Source of the DNA: Desulfobacterales bacterium
GTDB lineage: Bacteria > Desulfobacterota > Desulfobacteria > Desulfobacterales > UBA2174_A
Assembly: GCA_025454075.1 (NCBI GenBank)
Contig: JALOPD010000231.1
Span: 1-11,612, forward strand
Direction of reading: 5' to 3'
Length of the DNA: 11,612 nucleotides
In this document: positions 1-6,402 of the stretch, in pieces
How positions within the stretch are numbered: the stretch's first letter is position 1
How the letters are laid out: the number at the start of each line of letters is the position of its first letter
Translations under genes and position numbers: made by a program
Notes under the pieces: model-generated
The model's input: the letters and a program-made list of their open reading frames with translations, nothing else
The model's database searches: none
Told to the model about the DNA's origin: nothing

Positions 1-7
1 TCGAGAC

Positions 8-397
8 CTACACGCGCCGGCGTTTGGGCGGCCGGCAGCCGTTGTGCGGGACGGGGGTGACGTCTTTGATCGATGTGACGTTGAAACCCGTGTTCTGCAG
101 CGCACGCAGCGCGGACTCCCGACCGGGGCCGGGCCCCTTGACGAACACTTCCACGCTTTTCATCCCGGCCTCGATCGCCTTTTTGGCGGCGTCTTCCGCC
201 GCCACCTGGGCGGCAAAGGGCGTGCTCTTGCGTGAGCCCTTGAACCCCAGCACTCCCGCGCTGGACCAGGCCACCGTGTTGCCCATGCCGTCGGTGATGG
301 TGACGATCGTGTTGTTGAACGTGGACTGGATGTGGACGACGCCGCTGGCGACGCTCCGCTTGACCTTCTTTTTGGCCTGGGTGGTCTTGGTTGCCAT
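8..397 (-). CDS. rpsK: 30S ribosomal protein S11
   Basis: S11 of the small subunit, part of the platform near the E site, where it helps frame the mRNA exit path and the Shine-Dalgarno/anti-Shine-Dalgarno helix. The product has 129 residues, the same length as the E. coli protein. It has the basic lysine-rich N-terminus, the [10 protein letters not shown] segment (residues about 27-36) and the family C-terminal block running from [15 protein letters not shown] to the end at RPPKRRRV. The ATG at 395-397 follows a purine-rich AGGAAGAGG site. It lies 56 bases downstream of rpsM and is the last gene before the window edge; rpsD, rpoA and rplQ commonly follow but are not visible. Nothing is odd in the protein. 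Confidence 0.98.
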   Translation of the reverse strand: MATKTTQAKKKVKRSVASGVVHIQSTFNNTIVTITDGMGNTVAWSSAGVLGFKGSRKSTPFAAQVAAEDAAKKAIEAGMKSVEVFVKGPGPGRESALRALQNTGFNVTSIKDVTPVPHNGCRPPKRRRV

Positions 398-453
398 AAT
401 TCCTCTTCCTGTCGGTTACCTCTGGTATGAAGCCGGTCGCGAGACGATCGCTG

Positions 454-834
454 CTACTTCTTGGTGATGGCCTTTTTCTTGACGGCGCCGCGCCGCGGTC
501 CCTTGCGGGTGCGCGAGTTCGTGTGGGTGCGCTGCCCTCGCACCGGCAGGGATTTGCGATGCCGCAGACCCCGGTAGCAGCCGAGGTCCATCAGCCGCTT
601 GATGCTCATGGACACCTCGGTGCGCAGCTCGCCCTCCACTGTGTGTTCGCTGTCGAGGACCTTACGGATATTGTTGATCTGGGATTCCGTCAAGTCGTCG
701 GTTTTCATGTTCGGGTCGATGTTCAACTGCTCGAGAATCTTTCGAGAGCTGGACCTTCCTACCCCGTAAATGTAGGTCAACCCGATCTCTATCCGCTTGT
801 TCCTGGGCAGGTCGACGCCCGCAATACGTGCCAA
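454..834 (-). CDS. rpsM: 30S ribosomal protein S13
   Basis: S13 of the small-subunit head. It forms intersubunit bridges with L5, and its basic tail reaches the P-site tRNA. The product has 126 residues, slightly longer than E. coli S13. It has the N-terminus [10 protein letters not shown], the YGVG turn near residue 23, and the family signature at residues 88-112 ([17 protein letters not shown] onward), then a basic tail ending KKKAITKK. Translation starts at a TTG (832-834). This choice is firm because the MARIAGV start is near-universal and AAGGAGG sits 9 bases upstream. The gene begins 14 bases after rpmJ, and the Shine-Dalgarno abuts the rpmJ stop, so the two are probably translationally coupled. 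In E. coli, S4 represses the alpha operon at the rpsM start; whether that holds here cannot be judged. Confidence 0.97.
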   Translation of the reverse strand: MARIAGVDLPRNKRIEIGLTYIYGVGRSSSRKILEQLNIDPNMKTDDLTESQINNIRKVLDSEHTVEGELRTEVSMSIKRLMDLGCYRGLRHRKSLPVRGQRTHTNSRTRKGPRRGAVKKKAITKK

Positions 835-850
835 GGTGGAGGCCCTCCTT
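833..850 (-). other. Imperfect inverted repeat covering rpsM SD and start
   Basis: On the minus strand AAGG at the 5' end can pair with CCTT at the 3' end, whose TT belongs to the TTG start. After an A/A mismatch, GG can pair with CC around a GCCT loop. The Shine-Dalgarno and part of the start codon would be paired in this fold. The repeat is directly visible; formation in RNA and any control of rpsM are inference. Confidence 0.4.
844..850 (-). promoter_or_regulatory. Strong Shine-Dalgarno of rpsM (decides TTG start)
   Basis: Read on the minus strand this is AAGGAGG, a full match to the anti-Shine-Dalgarno, 9 bases before the TTG start of rpsM. It overlaps the last two bases of the rpmJ stop codon. 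It lies inside an imperfect inverted repeat (833-850) that also takes in the TT of the start codon. Confidence 0.85.
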
Positions 851-962
851 ATCCTTGTCTCTGTTTGTGACGCTTGTTCTCGCAGATCACGCGCACCACC
901 CCTTTACGCCGCACGATCTTGCACTTGGGACACATCTTTTTCGTCGATGCCCTGACTTTCAT
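849..962 (-). CDS. rpmJ: 50S ribosomal protein L36 (zinc-binding type)
   Basis: L36, the smallest large-subunit protein, which binds 23S rRNA near the base of the L7/L12 stalk. The reading frame gives 37 residues starting [10 protein letters not shown] and ending KRHKQRQG, matching the family along its whole length. The zinc ligands are intact: Cys11, Cys14, Cys27 and His32, the zinc-ribbon (C+) form. The ATG is at 960-962, with GAGGAG about 11 bases upstream. It sits 51 bases after infA and 14 bases before rpsM, its usual place at the head of the alpha-operon genes. The gene is short and easily missed by length-filtered ORF calling. Confidence 0.96.
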   Translation of the reverse strand: MKVRASTKKMCPKCKIVRRKGVVRVICENKRHKQRQG

Positions 963-979
963 GGTGCCTGATTCTCCTC

Positions 980-1010
980 TTCCGAACCGCCGCATCCGGC
1001 GCCGGCGGAA
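980..1010 (-). other. GC-rich hairpin potential, infA–rpmJ gap
   Basis: In the 51-base gap just after the infA stop, CCGCCG (1003-1008 read on minus) can pair with CGGCGG (987-992) across a 10-base loop. An alternative fold pairs TTCCG with CGGAA (980-984/1006-1010) outside a 5-bp CGCCG/CGGCG stem with a four-base loop. There is no U-tract, so this is not a standard terminator. Short GC stems are expected by chance at this base composition. Confidence 0.35.
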
Positions 1011-1013
1011 CTT

Positions 1014-1232
1014 TTACTTGGATCGGTAGACGATTCGCCCCCGGCTGAGGTCGTAGGGCGACAGCTCCAGGGTGACTTTGTCCCCGGGCAAAATCTTGAT
1101 GAAATGCATCCGCATCTTGCCGGAGATGTGAGCCAAGACCTGGTGCTTGTTCTCCAACGCCACCTTGAACATGGCATTGGGCAGCGTCTCGAGCACCACC
1201 CCGTCGACTCGAATGGCTTCCTCTTTCGGCAT
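1014..1232 (-). CDS. infA: Translation initiation factor IF-1
   Basis: IF-1, a one-domain OB-fold (S1-type) protein that occupies the A site of the 30S subunit during initiation and assists IF2 and IF3. The product has 72 residues, the standard bacterial length. Family blocks are [18 protein letters not shown] (residues about 9-26), [19 protein letters not shown] (about 35-53) and the C-terminus [15 protein letters not shown]. The ATG (1230-1232) is preceded by GGGAG. It follows secY by only 49 bases, with no adk or map between them, although those genes often separate secY and infA in bacterial spc clusters. Its place before rpmJ is the common one outside the gammaproteobacteria. Confidence 0.98.
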   Translation of the reverse strand: MPKEEAIRVDGVVLETLPNAMFKVALENKHQVLAHISGKMRMHFIKILPGDKVTLELSPYDLSRGRIVYRSK

Positions 1233-1281
1233 GAATCACTCCCACTGCGTGTCTTCTTGAGCCGACCGCGGGCATCCTCAG

Positions 1282-2598
1282 TTAGTATCGACCCTTGACG
1301 CGCCCGGCGCCGCCCTTGAGGAACCCTTCGTAGTGCCGGGTCAGCATGTGGCTCTCGATCTGGGAAATCGTGTCGATGGCCACCCCCACCACGATCAGCA
1401 GCGCCGTTCCGCCGAAGTAGAACGGCGTATTGAAATGGCTGATCAGGATGGACGGCAGCACGCACACCGCCGACACGTAGGTGGCGCCGCCCAGCGTGAT
1501 GCGTGAGAGCACCTTGTCGATGTACTCGGAAGTGCGCTTGCCGGGCCGAATCCCCGGGATGAAGCCGCCGGCCTTTTTCATGTTGTCCGCCACGTCCGTC
1601 GGGTTGAACGTCACCGCCGTGTAAAAGTAGCAGAAGAAAAAGATGAAGCCGACATACAGAAGCTCGTACACCATCTGCCCCGGCCGGATCATATCGGCGA
1701 TGCCCTGCACCCAGGGGATATTGATGAAGCTGGCGATGGTGGCCGGGAACATGATGATCGACGATGCGAAAATGGGCGGTATGACCCCCGAGCTGTTGAT
1801 CTTAAGGGGCAGGTGCGTGCTCTGCCCGCCGTACATGCGGCGCCCGACGACGCGCTTGGCATACTGCACCGGGATCCGGCGCTGGCCCTGCTCCACAAAA
1901 ATAATGACCCCCACCACCGTCACCATCAGCACCAGCATGGCGATAACGATGAAGATTCCGATCTCGCCGGTGGACATCAGGGTGAAGGTTTGCCCGATGG
2001 CGACCGGCATGCGGCAGACGATGCCGGAGAATATGATCAGCGAAATGCCGTTCCCGATCCCGCGCTCGGTGATCTGCTCGCCCAGCCACATGATGAAGGC
2101 GGTGCCGGCCGTGAGCGTGATGACCGTCAGCAGCCGGAAGCCCCACCCCGGAAACATCACGACCGCCGCGCCGCCGGGGGCCGTCATGGTCTCGAGCCCG
2201 ACGGCGATGCCGAACCCTTGGATGAGGCTCAGGACCACCGTTCCGTAGCGGGTGTACTGGGTGATCTTTTTGCGTCCCTGCTCGCCTTCCTTCTTCAGCT
2301 GCTCCAGGTGCGGCACCACCACCGTCAGCAGCTGCAGAATGATCGAGGCGCTGATGTAAGGCATGATGCCGAGGGCGAAGACGGACAGACGCTCCAGCGC
2401 GCCGCCCGAGAACATGTCCACCAGCCCGAGCAGCGTGCCCTTGGCGGTCGCGAAGATGGCCGCCAGCGCCGCGCCGTCGACACCGGGCACCGGCACTTGG
2501 ACGCCCACCCGGTAGACGATCAGCAGCCCCAGGGTGAACAGAATCCGCCGCTTCAGCTCCGGAATCCGGAAGATGTTGGCGAACCCGCTGCCGATCAT
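1282..2598 (-). CDS. secY: Preprotein translocase subunit SecY
   Basis: SecY, the channel subunit of the SecYEG translocon in the cytoplasmic membrane; it passes secretory proteins driven by SecA and inserts membrane proteins. The product has 438 residues, close to E. coli SecY (443), with about ten hydrophobic segments. Family landmarks are the plug-region [21 protein letters not shown] (in part, from residue 65), the signature at [18 protein letters not shown] residues 173-190 (here [18 protein letters not shown]), [13 protein letters not shown] (237-249), and the cytoplasmic loop [14 protein letters not shown], where Arg351 aligns with the conserved C5-loop arginine. The ATG (2596-2598) overlaps the rplO stop as ATGA, implying translational coupling. 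No truncation or frameshift is seen. Confidence 0.98.
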   Translation of the reverse strand: MIGSGFANIFRIPELKRRILFTLGLLIVYRVGVQVPVPGVDGAALAAIFATAKGTLLGLVDMFSGGALERLSVFALGIMPYISASIILQLLTVVVPHLEQLKKEGEQGRKKITQYTRYGTVVLSLIQGFGIAVGLETMTAPGGAAVVMFPGWGFRLLTVITLTAGTAFIMWLGEQITERGIGNGISLIIFSGIVCRMPVAIGQTFTLMSTGEIGIFIVIAMLVLMVTVVGVIIFVEQGQRRIPVQYAKRVVGRRMYGGQSTHLPLKINSSGVIPPIFASSIIMFPATIASFINIPWVQGIADMIRPGQMVYELLYVGFIFFFCYFYTAVTFNPTDVADNMKKAGGFIPGIRPGKRTSEYIDKVLSRITLGGATYVSAVCVLPSILISHFNTPFYFGGTALLIVVGVAIDTISQIESHMLTRHYEGFLKGGAGRVKGRY

Positions 2599-3038
2599 GA
2601 CTCGACCTCGACCTTGCCGCCGACGGCCTCGATCTTGGCTTTGGCCGATTCGCTGACCAGGGACAATTTGATGTGCAGGGGGTGGCCGATCTCCCCCATG
2701 CCGAGCAGCTTGATGCCGTCCCAGTCGCCCTTCACCAGGCCGGCCTTGATGAGGGCCGCGCGGTCGACGACGCTGCCGCTTTCGAAGCGGGCCAGGTCGC
2801 GCAAGTTGATAATAGCGATCCGACGGCGGAAGATGTTGGCAAACCCGCGCTTCGGCACGCGCCGCTGCAGCGGCATCTGGCCGCCCTCAAATCCGGGGCT
2901 GGTCTGCCCGCCGGAGCGCGCCTTGTGGCCCTTGTTGCCGCGGCCCGCGGTCTTGCCCCAGCCCGAGGCGACGCCGCGCCCCACGCGCTTGATGCCCTTG
3001 CGGGAATTCGGTGCCGGTTTCAGTTCGTGCAGCTTCAT
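2595..3038 (-). CDS. rplO: 50S ribosomal protein L15
   Basis: L15, a 23S rRNA-binding protein that acts late in large-subunit assembly and threads a long basic N-terminal tail into the rRNA core. The product has 147 residues, the normal length. The tail is glycine- and lysine-rich: [20 protein letters not shown] spans residues 20-39, followed by [15 protein letters not shown] (52-66). The C-terminal globular domain ends in [10 protein letters not shown]. The ATG (3036-3038) forms an ATGA overlap with the rpmD stop, and the stop overlaps the secY start the same way. GAGGAG lies 8 bases before the start. The rpmD-rplO-secY run is therefore probably translated in a coupled fashion. Confidence 0.98.
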   Translation of the reverse strand: MKLHELKPAPNSRKGIKRVGRGVASGWGKTAGRGNKGHKARSGGQTSPGFEGGQMPLQRRVPKRGFANIFRRRIAIINLRDLARFESGSVVDRAALIKAGLVKGDWDGIKLLGMGEIGHPLHIKLSLVSESAKAKIEAVGGKVEVES

Positions 3039-3223
3039 GCCGTCTTCTCCTCGGCCCTTACCAGATGGCAGACCTTTTGGATCATTCCCCGAACGGCGCG
3101 GGTGTCCTGGAGCTCGACGGTCTTGTTCATCCGATTCAGCCCCATGCCCCGCAGCACCCGGCGGTGTTTTTCAGGCCTTCCGATCATGCTTTTGACGAGA
3201 GTGATTTTCAACATTTTAGCCAT
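3035..3223 (-). CDS. rpmD: 50S ribosomal protein L30
   Basis: L30, a small large-subunit protein with a ferredoxin-like fold. From the chosen start it has 62 residues: MAKMLKITLVKSMIGRP at the N-terminus, then RRVLRGMGLNRMNKTVELQDT, matching the family core (LVKS.IGR...H...L..LGL...N..V...DT). Two in-frame ATGs compete. The ATG at 3221-3223 has AAGGA 7 bases upstream, whereas the one at 3227-3229 (adding Met-Ser) is only 1 base from it, so the downstream ATG is preferred. It lies 43 bases after rpsE and overlaps rplO by 4 bases. Confidence 0.95.
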   Translation of the reverse strand: MAKMLKITLVKSMIGRPEKHRRVLRGMGLNRMNKTVELQDTRAVRGMIQKVCHLVRAEEKTA

Positions 3224-3230
3224 GCTCATG

Positions 3231-3235
3231 TCCTT
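3231..3235 (-). promoter_or_regulatory. Shine-Dalgarno of rpmD (decides start)
   Basis: AAGGA on the minus strand. Its 7-base spacing to the ATG at 3221-3223 is ideal, while the ATG at 3227-3229 would be 1 base away. This supports the shorter L30. Confidence 0.7.
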
Positions 3236-3250
3236 GTGTGCGGCGTTGGT

Positions 3251-3264
3251 CGCCGGTCTCGGCG
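3251..3264 (-). other. Hairpin potential after rpsE stop
   Basis: Minus-strand CGCCG and CGGCG form a 5-bp stem around the four-base loop AGAC, beginning a few bases after the rpsE stop codon. There is no U-run downstream, so it is not a standard terminator. At this GC content such a short stem may be chance. Confidence 0.35.
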
Positions 3265-3266
3265 CC

Positions 3267-3761
3267 TCAGGCCACCTGCTCCATCCCGACCCCCCGCCGC
3301 TGCGCCACCTGCTCCCGGCTTTCGAGCTGCTGCAGGCCTTGCACCGTCGCCCGGACCAGGTTGTGGGGGTTGTGGGAACCGAGGCACTTGGTGAGGATGT
3401 TCTGAATCCCGACCGCCTCCAGCACCGCGCGCACGGCGCCCCCGGCGATAAGCCCGGTGCCCGCGGTGGCGGGCCTGAGCATCACCCGGCCGGCACCGAA
3501 GTGGCCCGTCACCTCGAAGGGGATGGTCCCCTGGGTCAGCTGGACGGAGACCATGTGCTTTTTGGCCTTCTCCACCCCTTTGCGGATCGCCTCCGGGACT
3601 TCGCTGGCCTTTCCCAGGCCGTACCCGACCGATCCCTTGCCGTCGCCGACGACGACGATCGCGCTGAACCCGAACCGGCGGCCGCCTTTGACCACTTTGG
3701 CCACGCGGTTGATGTGGACGACCTTGTCGATGAATTGATCTTCGCTGTCATGCTTGTACAA
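3267..3761 (-). CDS. rpsE: 30S ribosomal protein S5
   Basis: S5, located where the 30S head, body and shoulder meet, near the mRNA entry. It affects decoding accuracy and contains the spectinomycin-contact loop. The product has 164 residues, close to the E. coli length. The N-terminal double-stranded-RNA-binding fold covers about residues 11-75, with [20 protein letters not shown] (17-36) holding the VVKGGR loop in intact, wild-type-like form. The C-terminal domain has [19 protein letters not shown]. The start is a TTG (3759-3761) with AAGGAGG 7 bases upstream; no in-frame ATG lies before residue 70, so the call is secure. A 12-bp hairpin stands between rplR and this gene. Confidence 0.97.
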   Translation of the reverse strand: MYKHDSEDQFIDKVVHINRVAKVVKGGRRFGFSAIVVVGDGKGSVGYGLGKASEVPEAIRKGVEKAKKHMVSVQLTQGTIPFEVTGHFGAGRVMLRPATAGTGLIAGGAVRAVLEAVGIQNILTKCLGSHNPHNLVRATVQGLQQLESREQVAQRRGVGMEQVA

Positions 3762-3768
3762 GGAACTG

Positions 3769-3775
3769 CCTCCTT
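3769..3775 (-). promoter_or_regulatory. Strong Shine-Dalgarno of rpsE (decides TTG start)
   Basis: AAGGAGG on the minus strand, 7 bases before the TTG start of rpsE. Its first five bases, AAGGA, can pair with TCCTT (3760-3764), whose last two bases belong to the start codon, across a six-base loop. The pairing is visible; any control of rpsE by it is inference. Confidence 0.8.
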
Positions 3776-3785
3776 TGCCTCAATC

Positions 3786-3812
3786 GATCCCCCCGCGCCG
3801 CGCGGAGGGATC
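3786..3812 (-). other. Strong 12-bp hairpin between rplR and rpsE
   Basis: Minus-strand GATCCCTCCGCG (3801-3812) pairs with CGCGGGGGGATC (3786-3797) around a 3-base CGG loop. All twelve positions pair if one G·U wobble is allowed. The hairpin starts within the rplR stop codon and ends about a dozen bases before the rpsE Shine-Dalgarno. What follows is GATTG rather than a T-run (ATTGAGG after the stem), so it does not look like an intrinsic terminator. Possible roles are an mRNA stability element, a processing site or a block to reading-through ribosomes; none is shown by sequence alone. Confidence 0.65.
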
Positions 3813-4176
3813 AGAACTGCAAACCGGCTTCCCGGGCCCCGTCGGAAACCGCCTTGATCCGGCCGTGGTACAGAAACCCGTTGCGGTCGAAAACGACTTT
3901 TTCGATCCCCTTGGACTTCGCCCGCTCCGCCACCAGCTTGCCCACCATGACGGCCTTCTCGACCTTCTTCTTTTCAGCGGCCGTCTGGGCCACGTCCGCC
4001 TCCAGGCTGCTGGCGGCCACCAGGGTGCATCCGCAGGTGTCGTCGATGATTTGGGCATAGATGTGGCGCGCGCTGCGGAAAACGGACAGCCTCGGCCGCT
4101 CCACGGTGCCCATGACCCTCTTGCGGATCCGAGTTTTGCGCCGTATCCGTTGATTTGATTTGGTTTTCACGCCCAT
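3811..4176 (-). CDS. rplR: 50S ribosomal protein L18
   Basis: L18, which with L5 (and L25 where present) binds 5S rRNA and anchors it in the central protuberance. The product has 121 residues, normal length. A strongly basic N-terminus ([11 protein letters not shown], residues 10-20) is followed by [20 protein letters not shown] (27-46) and the C-terminal [20 protein letters not shown] block, ending AREAGLQF. The ATG (4174-4176) has AGGAG about a dozen bases upstream, a rather long spacing. It lies 31 bases after rplF. Its stop codon is the first part of the strong hairpin that separates it from rpsE. Confidence 0.98.
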   Translation of the reverse strand: MGVKTKSNQRIRRKTRIRKRVMGTVERPRLSVFRSARHIYAQIIDDTCGCTLVAASSLEADVAQTAAEKKKVEKAVMVGKLVAERAKSKGIEKVVFDRNGFLYHGRIKAVSDGAREAGLQF

Positions 4177-4207
4177 GGTCGTTCCAAACTCCTGTGATTG
4201 GGTTCGG

Positions 4208-4747
4208 TTACTTCGTGCCGGTCTTGCCGGCCTTCTTCTGGATCCGCTCCTCGGCGTACTTGATCCCCTTGCCTTTGTAAGGCTCCGGCGGCTTCATCCG
4301 CCGAATGGCGGCCGCGGTGCGGCCCAGCGCTTCCTTGTCGATGCAGGAGAGCTTGATGATCGTGTTTTTCTCGACCGCGGCGCTCACCCCCTCCGGCAGC
4401 TCGAACTCCTTCGGGGTGGAAAAACCGAGCTGGAACACCAGCACCTGGCCTTTCAGCTCGGCCCGGTAGCCGATGCCGTTGATCTCCAGCACGCGCTCGA
4501 ACCCCTGCGACACGCCGATCAACATGTTGGCCACCAGACTGCGGGTCAGCCCCTGCAAGGCCCGGCTGTTCTTGAGCTGCTGGGCGAGCAGGACGTTGAC
4601 GGTCCCATCCGCGATGCTCAGGTCCACGGCCGGGTGAAGCTCCCGGCTCAGCTTGCCCTTCTTGCCCTCGATCGTCAGCGACCGGCCCGCATAGGAGATC
4701 TTCGTGTTCGCTGGAATCGGAATCGGTTTTTTGCCTACTCGTGACAT
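4208..4747 (-). CDS. rplF: 50S ribosomal protein L6
   Basis: L6, a two-domain protein near the sarcin-ricin loop and stalk base, close to the elongation-factor site. The product has 179 residues, close to the E. coli length. The N-terminus is [12 protein letters not shown], and the family signature [12 protein letters not shown] lies near residues 153-164, followed by a basic tail. Two repeats of the L6 fold are expected in the first and second halves, the second beginning around [17 protein letters not shown]. The ATG (4745-4747) is preceded by AGGGAG. It lies 43 bases after rpsH. Nothing odd is seen. Confidence 0.98.
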   Translation of the reverse strand: MSRVGKKPIPIPANTKISYAGRSLTIEGKKGKLSRELHPAVDLSIADGTVNVLLAQQLKNSRALQGLTRSLVANMLIGVSQGFERVLEINGIGYRAELKGQVLVFQLGFSTPKEFELPEGVSAAVEKNTIIKLSCIDKEALGRTAAAIRRMKPPEPYKGKGIKYAEERIQKKAGKTGTK

Positions 4748-4790
4748 ACCCTGCTCCCTCTTGCTCGGTCGGATCCGCCGCGTTCGTCCA

Positions 4791-5189
4791 TCAGGAGACG
4801 GTGCACAGGATCTCGCCGCCGACGTTTTCTTTGCGCGCCTGCTTGTCCGTCATCAGGCCCCGGGAGGTCGACAGGATCGAGATCCCCATGCCGTTCAATA
4901 TGGGCTTGATGTCCTTGCTTTTGACGTACATGCGCCGGCCGGGCTTGCTGACCCGCTGGAGACTGTAGATGGTCTTCGCCTGGCCCTGACCGTATTTCAG
5001 GTAGATCCGCAGGATGCCCTGCTTGCCGTCCTTCAGGAACTTATAGTTCTTGATGAACCCTTCATCCTTGAGGATGCGGGCCACTTCAACCTTCAGTTTG
5101 GACCCGGGCACATCCACGCTGCTGAATTTGGCCTTGGCCGCGTTGCGGATGCGGGTCAACATGTCGGCTACTGGATCAGTGATTGCCAT
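4791..5189 (-). CDS. rpsH: 30S ribosomal protein S8
   Basis: S8, a primary 16S rRNA-binding protein of the central domain. In E. coli it also represses the spc operon by binding a structure at the rplX/rplE junction. The product has 132 residues, the standard length. It begins [17 protein letters not shown], with the typical [12 protein letters not shown] block, and carries the C-terminal signature [18 protein letters not shown] at residues 102-119, ending GGEILCTVS. The ATG (5187-5189) has AGGAG shortly upstream. The 89-base gap before it is the longest in the window and holds a GC-rich inverted repeat. Autoregulation cannot be judged from this sequence without folding. Confidence 0.98.
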   Translation of the reverse strand: MAITDPVADMLTRIRNAAKAKFSSVDVPGSKLKVEVARILKDEGFIKNYKFLKDGKQGILRIYLKYGQGQAKTIYSLQRVSKPGRRMYVKSKDIKPILNGMGISILSTSRGLMTDKQARKENVGGEILCTVS

Positions 5190-5226
5190 GATGTTCTCCT
5201 AAATGTCGCGAAAGCCGGCGCAGCGG

Positions 5227-5257
5227 CCGGCGGCGCCGGGGGCCGGGCCGCCGCCGG
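5227..5257 (-). other. GC-rich inverted repeat in rpsN–rpsH gap
   Basis: Perfect 9-base arms, minus-strand CCGGCGGCG (5249-5257) and CGCCGCCGG (5227-5235), flank a 13-base loop. A second 7-bp pairing (5215-5221 with 5233-5239) competes for the downstream arm. The gap is 89 bases, the longest here, and almost pure G and C. There is no U-run, so it is not an intrinsic terminator. It may be a stability or regulatory element, or simply a by-product of base composition. Confidence 0.5.
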
Positions 5258-5278
5258 GGAGGACGGCCCGTTCGCCCA

Positions 5279-5464
5279 TCACCAGCTGGATTTAATCACC
5301 CCGGGAAGTTTGCCGTGGGAGGCCATGCTACGGAAACAGATGCGGCAGAGGCCGAATCTCCGCAGAAACGCCCTCGGCCGGCCGCAAACCGGGCAACGGT
5401 TGTATGCGCGGACCTTGAACTTGGGGGTCCGCATCGCCTTCAATCTGAGCGACTTCTTTGCCAA
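5279..5464 (-). CDS. rpsN: 30S ribosomal protein S14, zinc-binding type (S14Z)
   Basis: S14 of the small-subunit head, close to the decoding region and to S3, S10 and S19. The product has 61 residues, the short zinc-dependent form (often called rpsN type Z), in contrast to the roughly 100-residue zinc-free form of E. coli. The zinc ligands are Cys24, Cys27, Cys40 and Cys43 (CPVC and CRIC). The C-terminus [11 protein letters not shown] is characteristic. The start is a TTG (5462-5464) encoding [10 protein letters not shown], with AAGGAGG only 5 bases upstream; an ATG overlapping that region is out of frame. It lies 72 bases after rplE. Confidence 0.96.
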   Translation of the reverse strand: MAKKSLRLKAMRTPKFKVRAYNRCPVCGRPRAFLRRFGLCRICFRSMASHGKLPGVIKSSW

Positions 5465-5469
5465 ATCAT

Positions 5470-5476
5470 CCTCCTT
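5470..5476 (-). promoter_or_regulatory. Strong Shine-Dalgarno of rpsN (decides TTG start)
   Basis: AAGGAGG on the minus strand, 5 bases before the TTG at 5462-5464. The nearby ATG directly after AAGGAGG is in another frame and too close, so it is not the start. Confidence 0.8.
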
Positions 5477-5520
5477 GAGATCCCGCCTCTGTGCGCCGCC
5501 TGCCGCTCGCGCGGACCGGA

Positions 5521-5534
5521 CGGCCCGATGGCCG
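5521..5534 (-). other. Small hairpin after rplE stop
   Basis: Minus-strand CGGCC and GGCCG form a 5-bp stem around the loop ATCG, starting two bases after the rplE stop (TGA, 5537-5539). No U-tract follows. The stem is weak evidence alone and is listed because similar hairpins recur after other stop codons in this cluster. Confidence 0.35.
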
Positions 5535-5536
5535 CA

Positions 5537-6076
5537 TCAATTCCGGAACGGCATCCCCAGCAGCCGCAGCAGTTCCTTGCCCTCTTCGTCGGTGCGGGCG
5601 CTGGTGACGATGCTCACGTTCAACCCCTTGATCTTGTCGATCTTGTCGTAGTCGATTTCGGGAAAGATAATGTGCTCCCGGACGCCGAGGGCGTAGTTCC
5701 CGCGGCCGTCGAACGCCTTGCCGGAAACGCCGCGGAAGTCCCTCACGCGGGGCAGCGCCACGTTGATGAGCTTTTGCAGGAAATCGTACATGCGGTCATG
5801 ACGCAGCGTCACCATGCAGCCGATCGGCATGCCTTCCCGCAGCTTGAACGCCGCAATCGACTTCTTGGCCTTGGTGATCACAGGCTGCTGGCCCGCGATG
5901 AGCTTCAATTCCTCGGCCGCCGTCTCCAGCACCTTGATGTTCTGGATGGCTTCCCCCAGGCCCATGTTGAGAACGACCTTTTTCAGCTTCGGAACCTGCA
6001 TGTGGTTCTTGTACTTGAAGGCCTCGATCAGCTTGGGAACGACTTCTTTTTCGTAACGGTCCTTTAACTGAGACAT
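5537..6076 (-). CDS. rplE: 50S ribosomal protein L5
   Basis: L5 of the central protuberance. It binds 5S rRNA, contacts P-site tRNA and bridges to S13 in the small-subunit head. The product has 179 residues, the same as E. coli L5. It begins [16 protein letters not shown] and has [15 protein letters not shown] (about residues 29-43) and the signature [14 protein letters not shown], ending [14 protein letters not shown]. An in-frame ATG 20 codons upstream (6134-6136) lies deep inside rplX and lacks family similarity, so the ATG at 6074-6076, preceded by GGGAGGAG, is chosen. It overlaps the 3' end of rplX by 13 bases. In E. coli the S8 repressor site lies around this junction; I could not confirm one here. 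Confidence 0.98.
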   Translation of the reverse strand: MSQLKDRYEKEVVPKLIEAFKYKNHMQVPKLKKVVLNMGLGEAIQNIKVLETAAEELKLIAGQQPVITKAKKSIAAFKLREGMPIGCMVTLRHDRMYDFLQKLINVALPRVRDFRGVSGKAFDGRGNYALGVREHIIFPEIDYDKIDKIKGLNVSIVTSARTDEEGKELLRLLGMPFRN

Positions 6077-6363
6077 TCTGCTCCTCCCTCCAGCACTTTG
6101 AAGGCCGCGCGCGTGGCCGCCATGCACTTGTTGCACATCAGCATGACGTTGGACCAGGGGATCGGCGCTTCGCTCTCCAGAATGCCCCCCTGCCGGTTCT
6201 TGGCATTCGGCCGGGTGTGGCGCTTGATGAGGTTGACCTTCTCGACGAGAATGCGGTCCTTTTTCCGAAGCACCTTGAGCACTTTGCCGATCTTGCCCCG
6301 GTCCTTGCCCGTGATGACCTTGACTTTGTCGTCTTTCTTGATGGCTACTTTTTCGAACTTCAT
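6064..6363 (-). CDS. rplX: 50S ribosomal protein L24 (second cysteine pair missing)
   Basis: L24, an early assembly initiator that binds the 5' region of 23S rRNA. The product has 99 residues. The KOW region is near the N-terminus ([20 protein letters not shown], residues 9-28), followed by [20 protein letters not shown] (48-67) and [12 protein letters not shown]. The pair Cys77/Cys80 looks like the first half of the CxxC...CxxC zinc knuckle found in many bacterial L24 proteins, but the expected second pair is absent: the protein ends [12 protein letters not shown] with only Cys97. Those last codons are the rplE Shine-Dalgarno and start read in another frame. The ATG (6361-6363) has a GGAG upstream. 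Function is very likely retained, since E. coli L24 has no zinc site. Confidence 0.96.
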   Translation of the reverse strand: MKFEKVAIKKDDKVKVITGKDRGKIGKVLKVLRKKDRILVEKVNLIKRHTRPNAKNRQGGILESEAPIPWSNVMLMCNKCMAATRAAFKVLEGGAECLS

Positions 6364-6380
6364 ATACCGTGTCTCCAGCG

Positions 6381-6395
6381 GACGGCCGCTCCGTC
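6381..6395 (-). other. Hairpin potential in rplN–rplX gap
   Basis: Minus-strand GACGG and CCGTC form a 5-bp stem with a 5-base loop (AGCGG), starting 7 bases after the rplN stop. There is no U-run. This could be chance in GC-rich DNA. Confidence 0.3.
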
Positions 6396-6402
6396 GGGCC
6401 TG

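Noticed and set aside
904..1465. Minus-strand frames of 123 and 168 codons across rpmJ, infA and the secY end
   Set aside because: They run out of frame through infA, and the part over rpmJ is only a mis-framed extension. The real genes are the 72-residue IF-1 and the 37-residue L36.
1813..3195. Long plus-strand open frame of 460 codons opposite secY and rplO
   Set aside because: It is antisense to two certain genes, its protein is low-complexity and rich in Arg, His, Ala and Asp, and GC-rich antisense frames stay open by codon bias. No family resemblance.
3786..3812. Intrinsic terminator between rplR and rpsE
   Set aside because: The stem is strong, but no T-run follows on the minus strand and the next gene starts within about 25 bases in a conserved operon.
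2673..3857. Plus-strand open frame of 394 codons opposite rplO, rpmD and rpsE
   Set aside because: Same reason: it spans several firmly identified minus-strand genes and resembles no known protein.
6077..6136. N-terminal extension of rplE by 20 codons
   Set aside because: The added residues lie inside rplX and match nothing in L5, while the ATG at 6074-6076 has a good Shine-Dalgarno and the family N-terminus.
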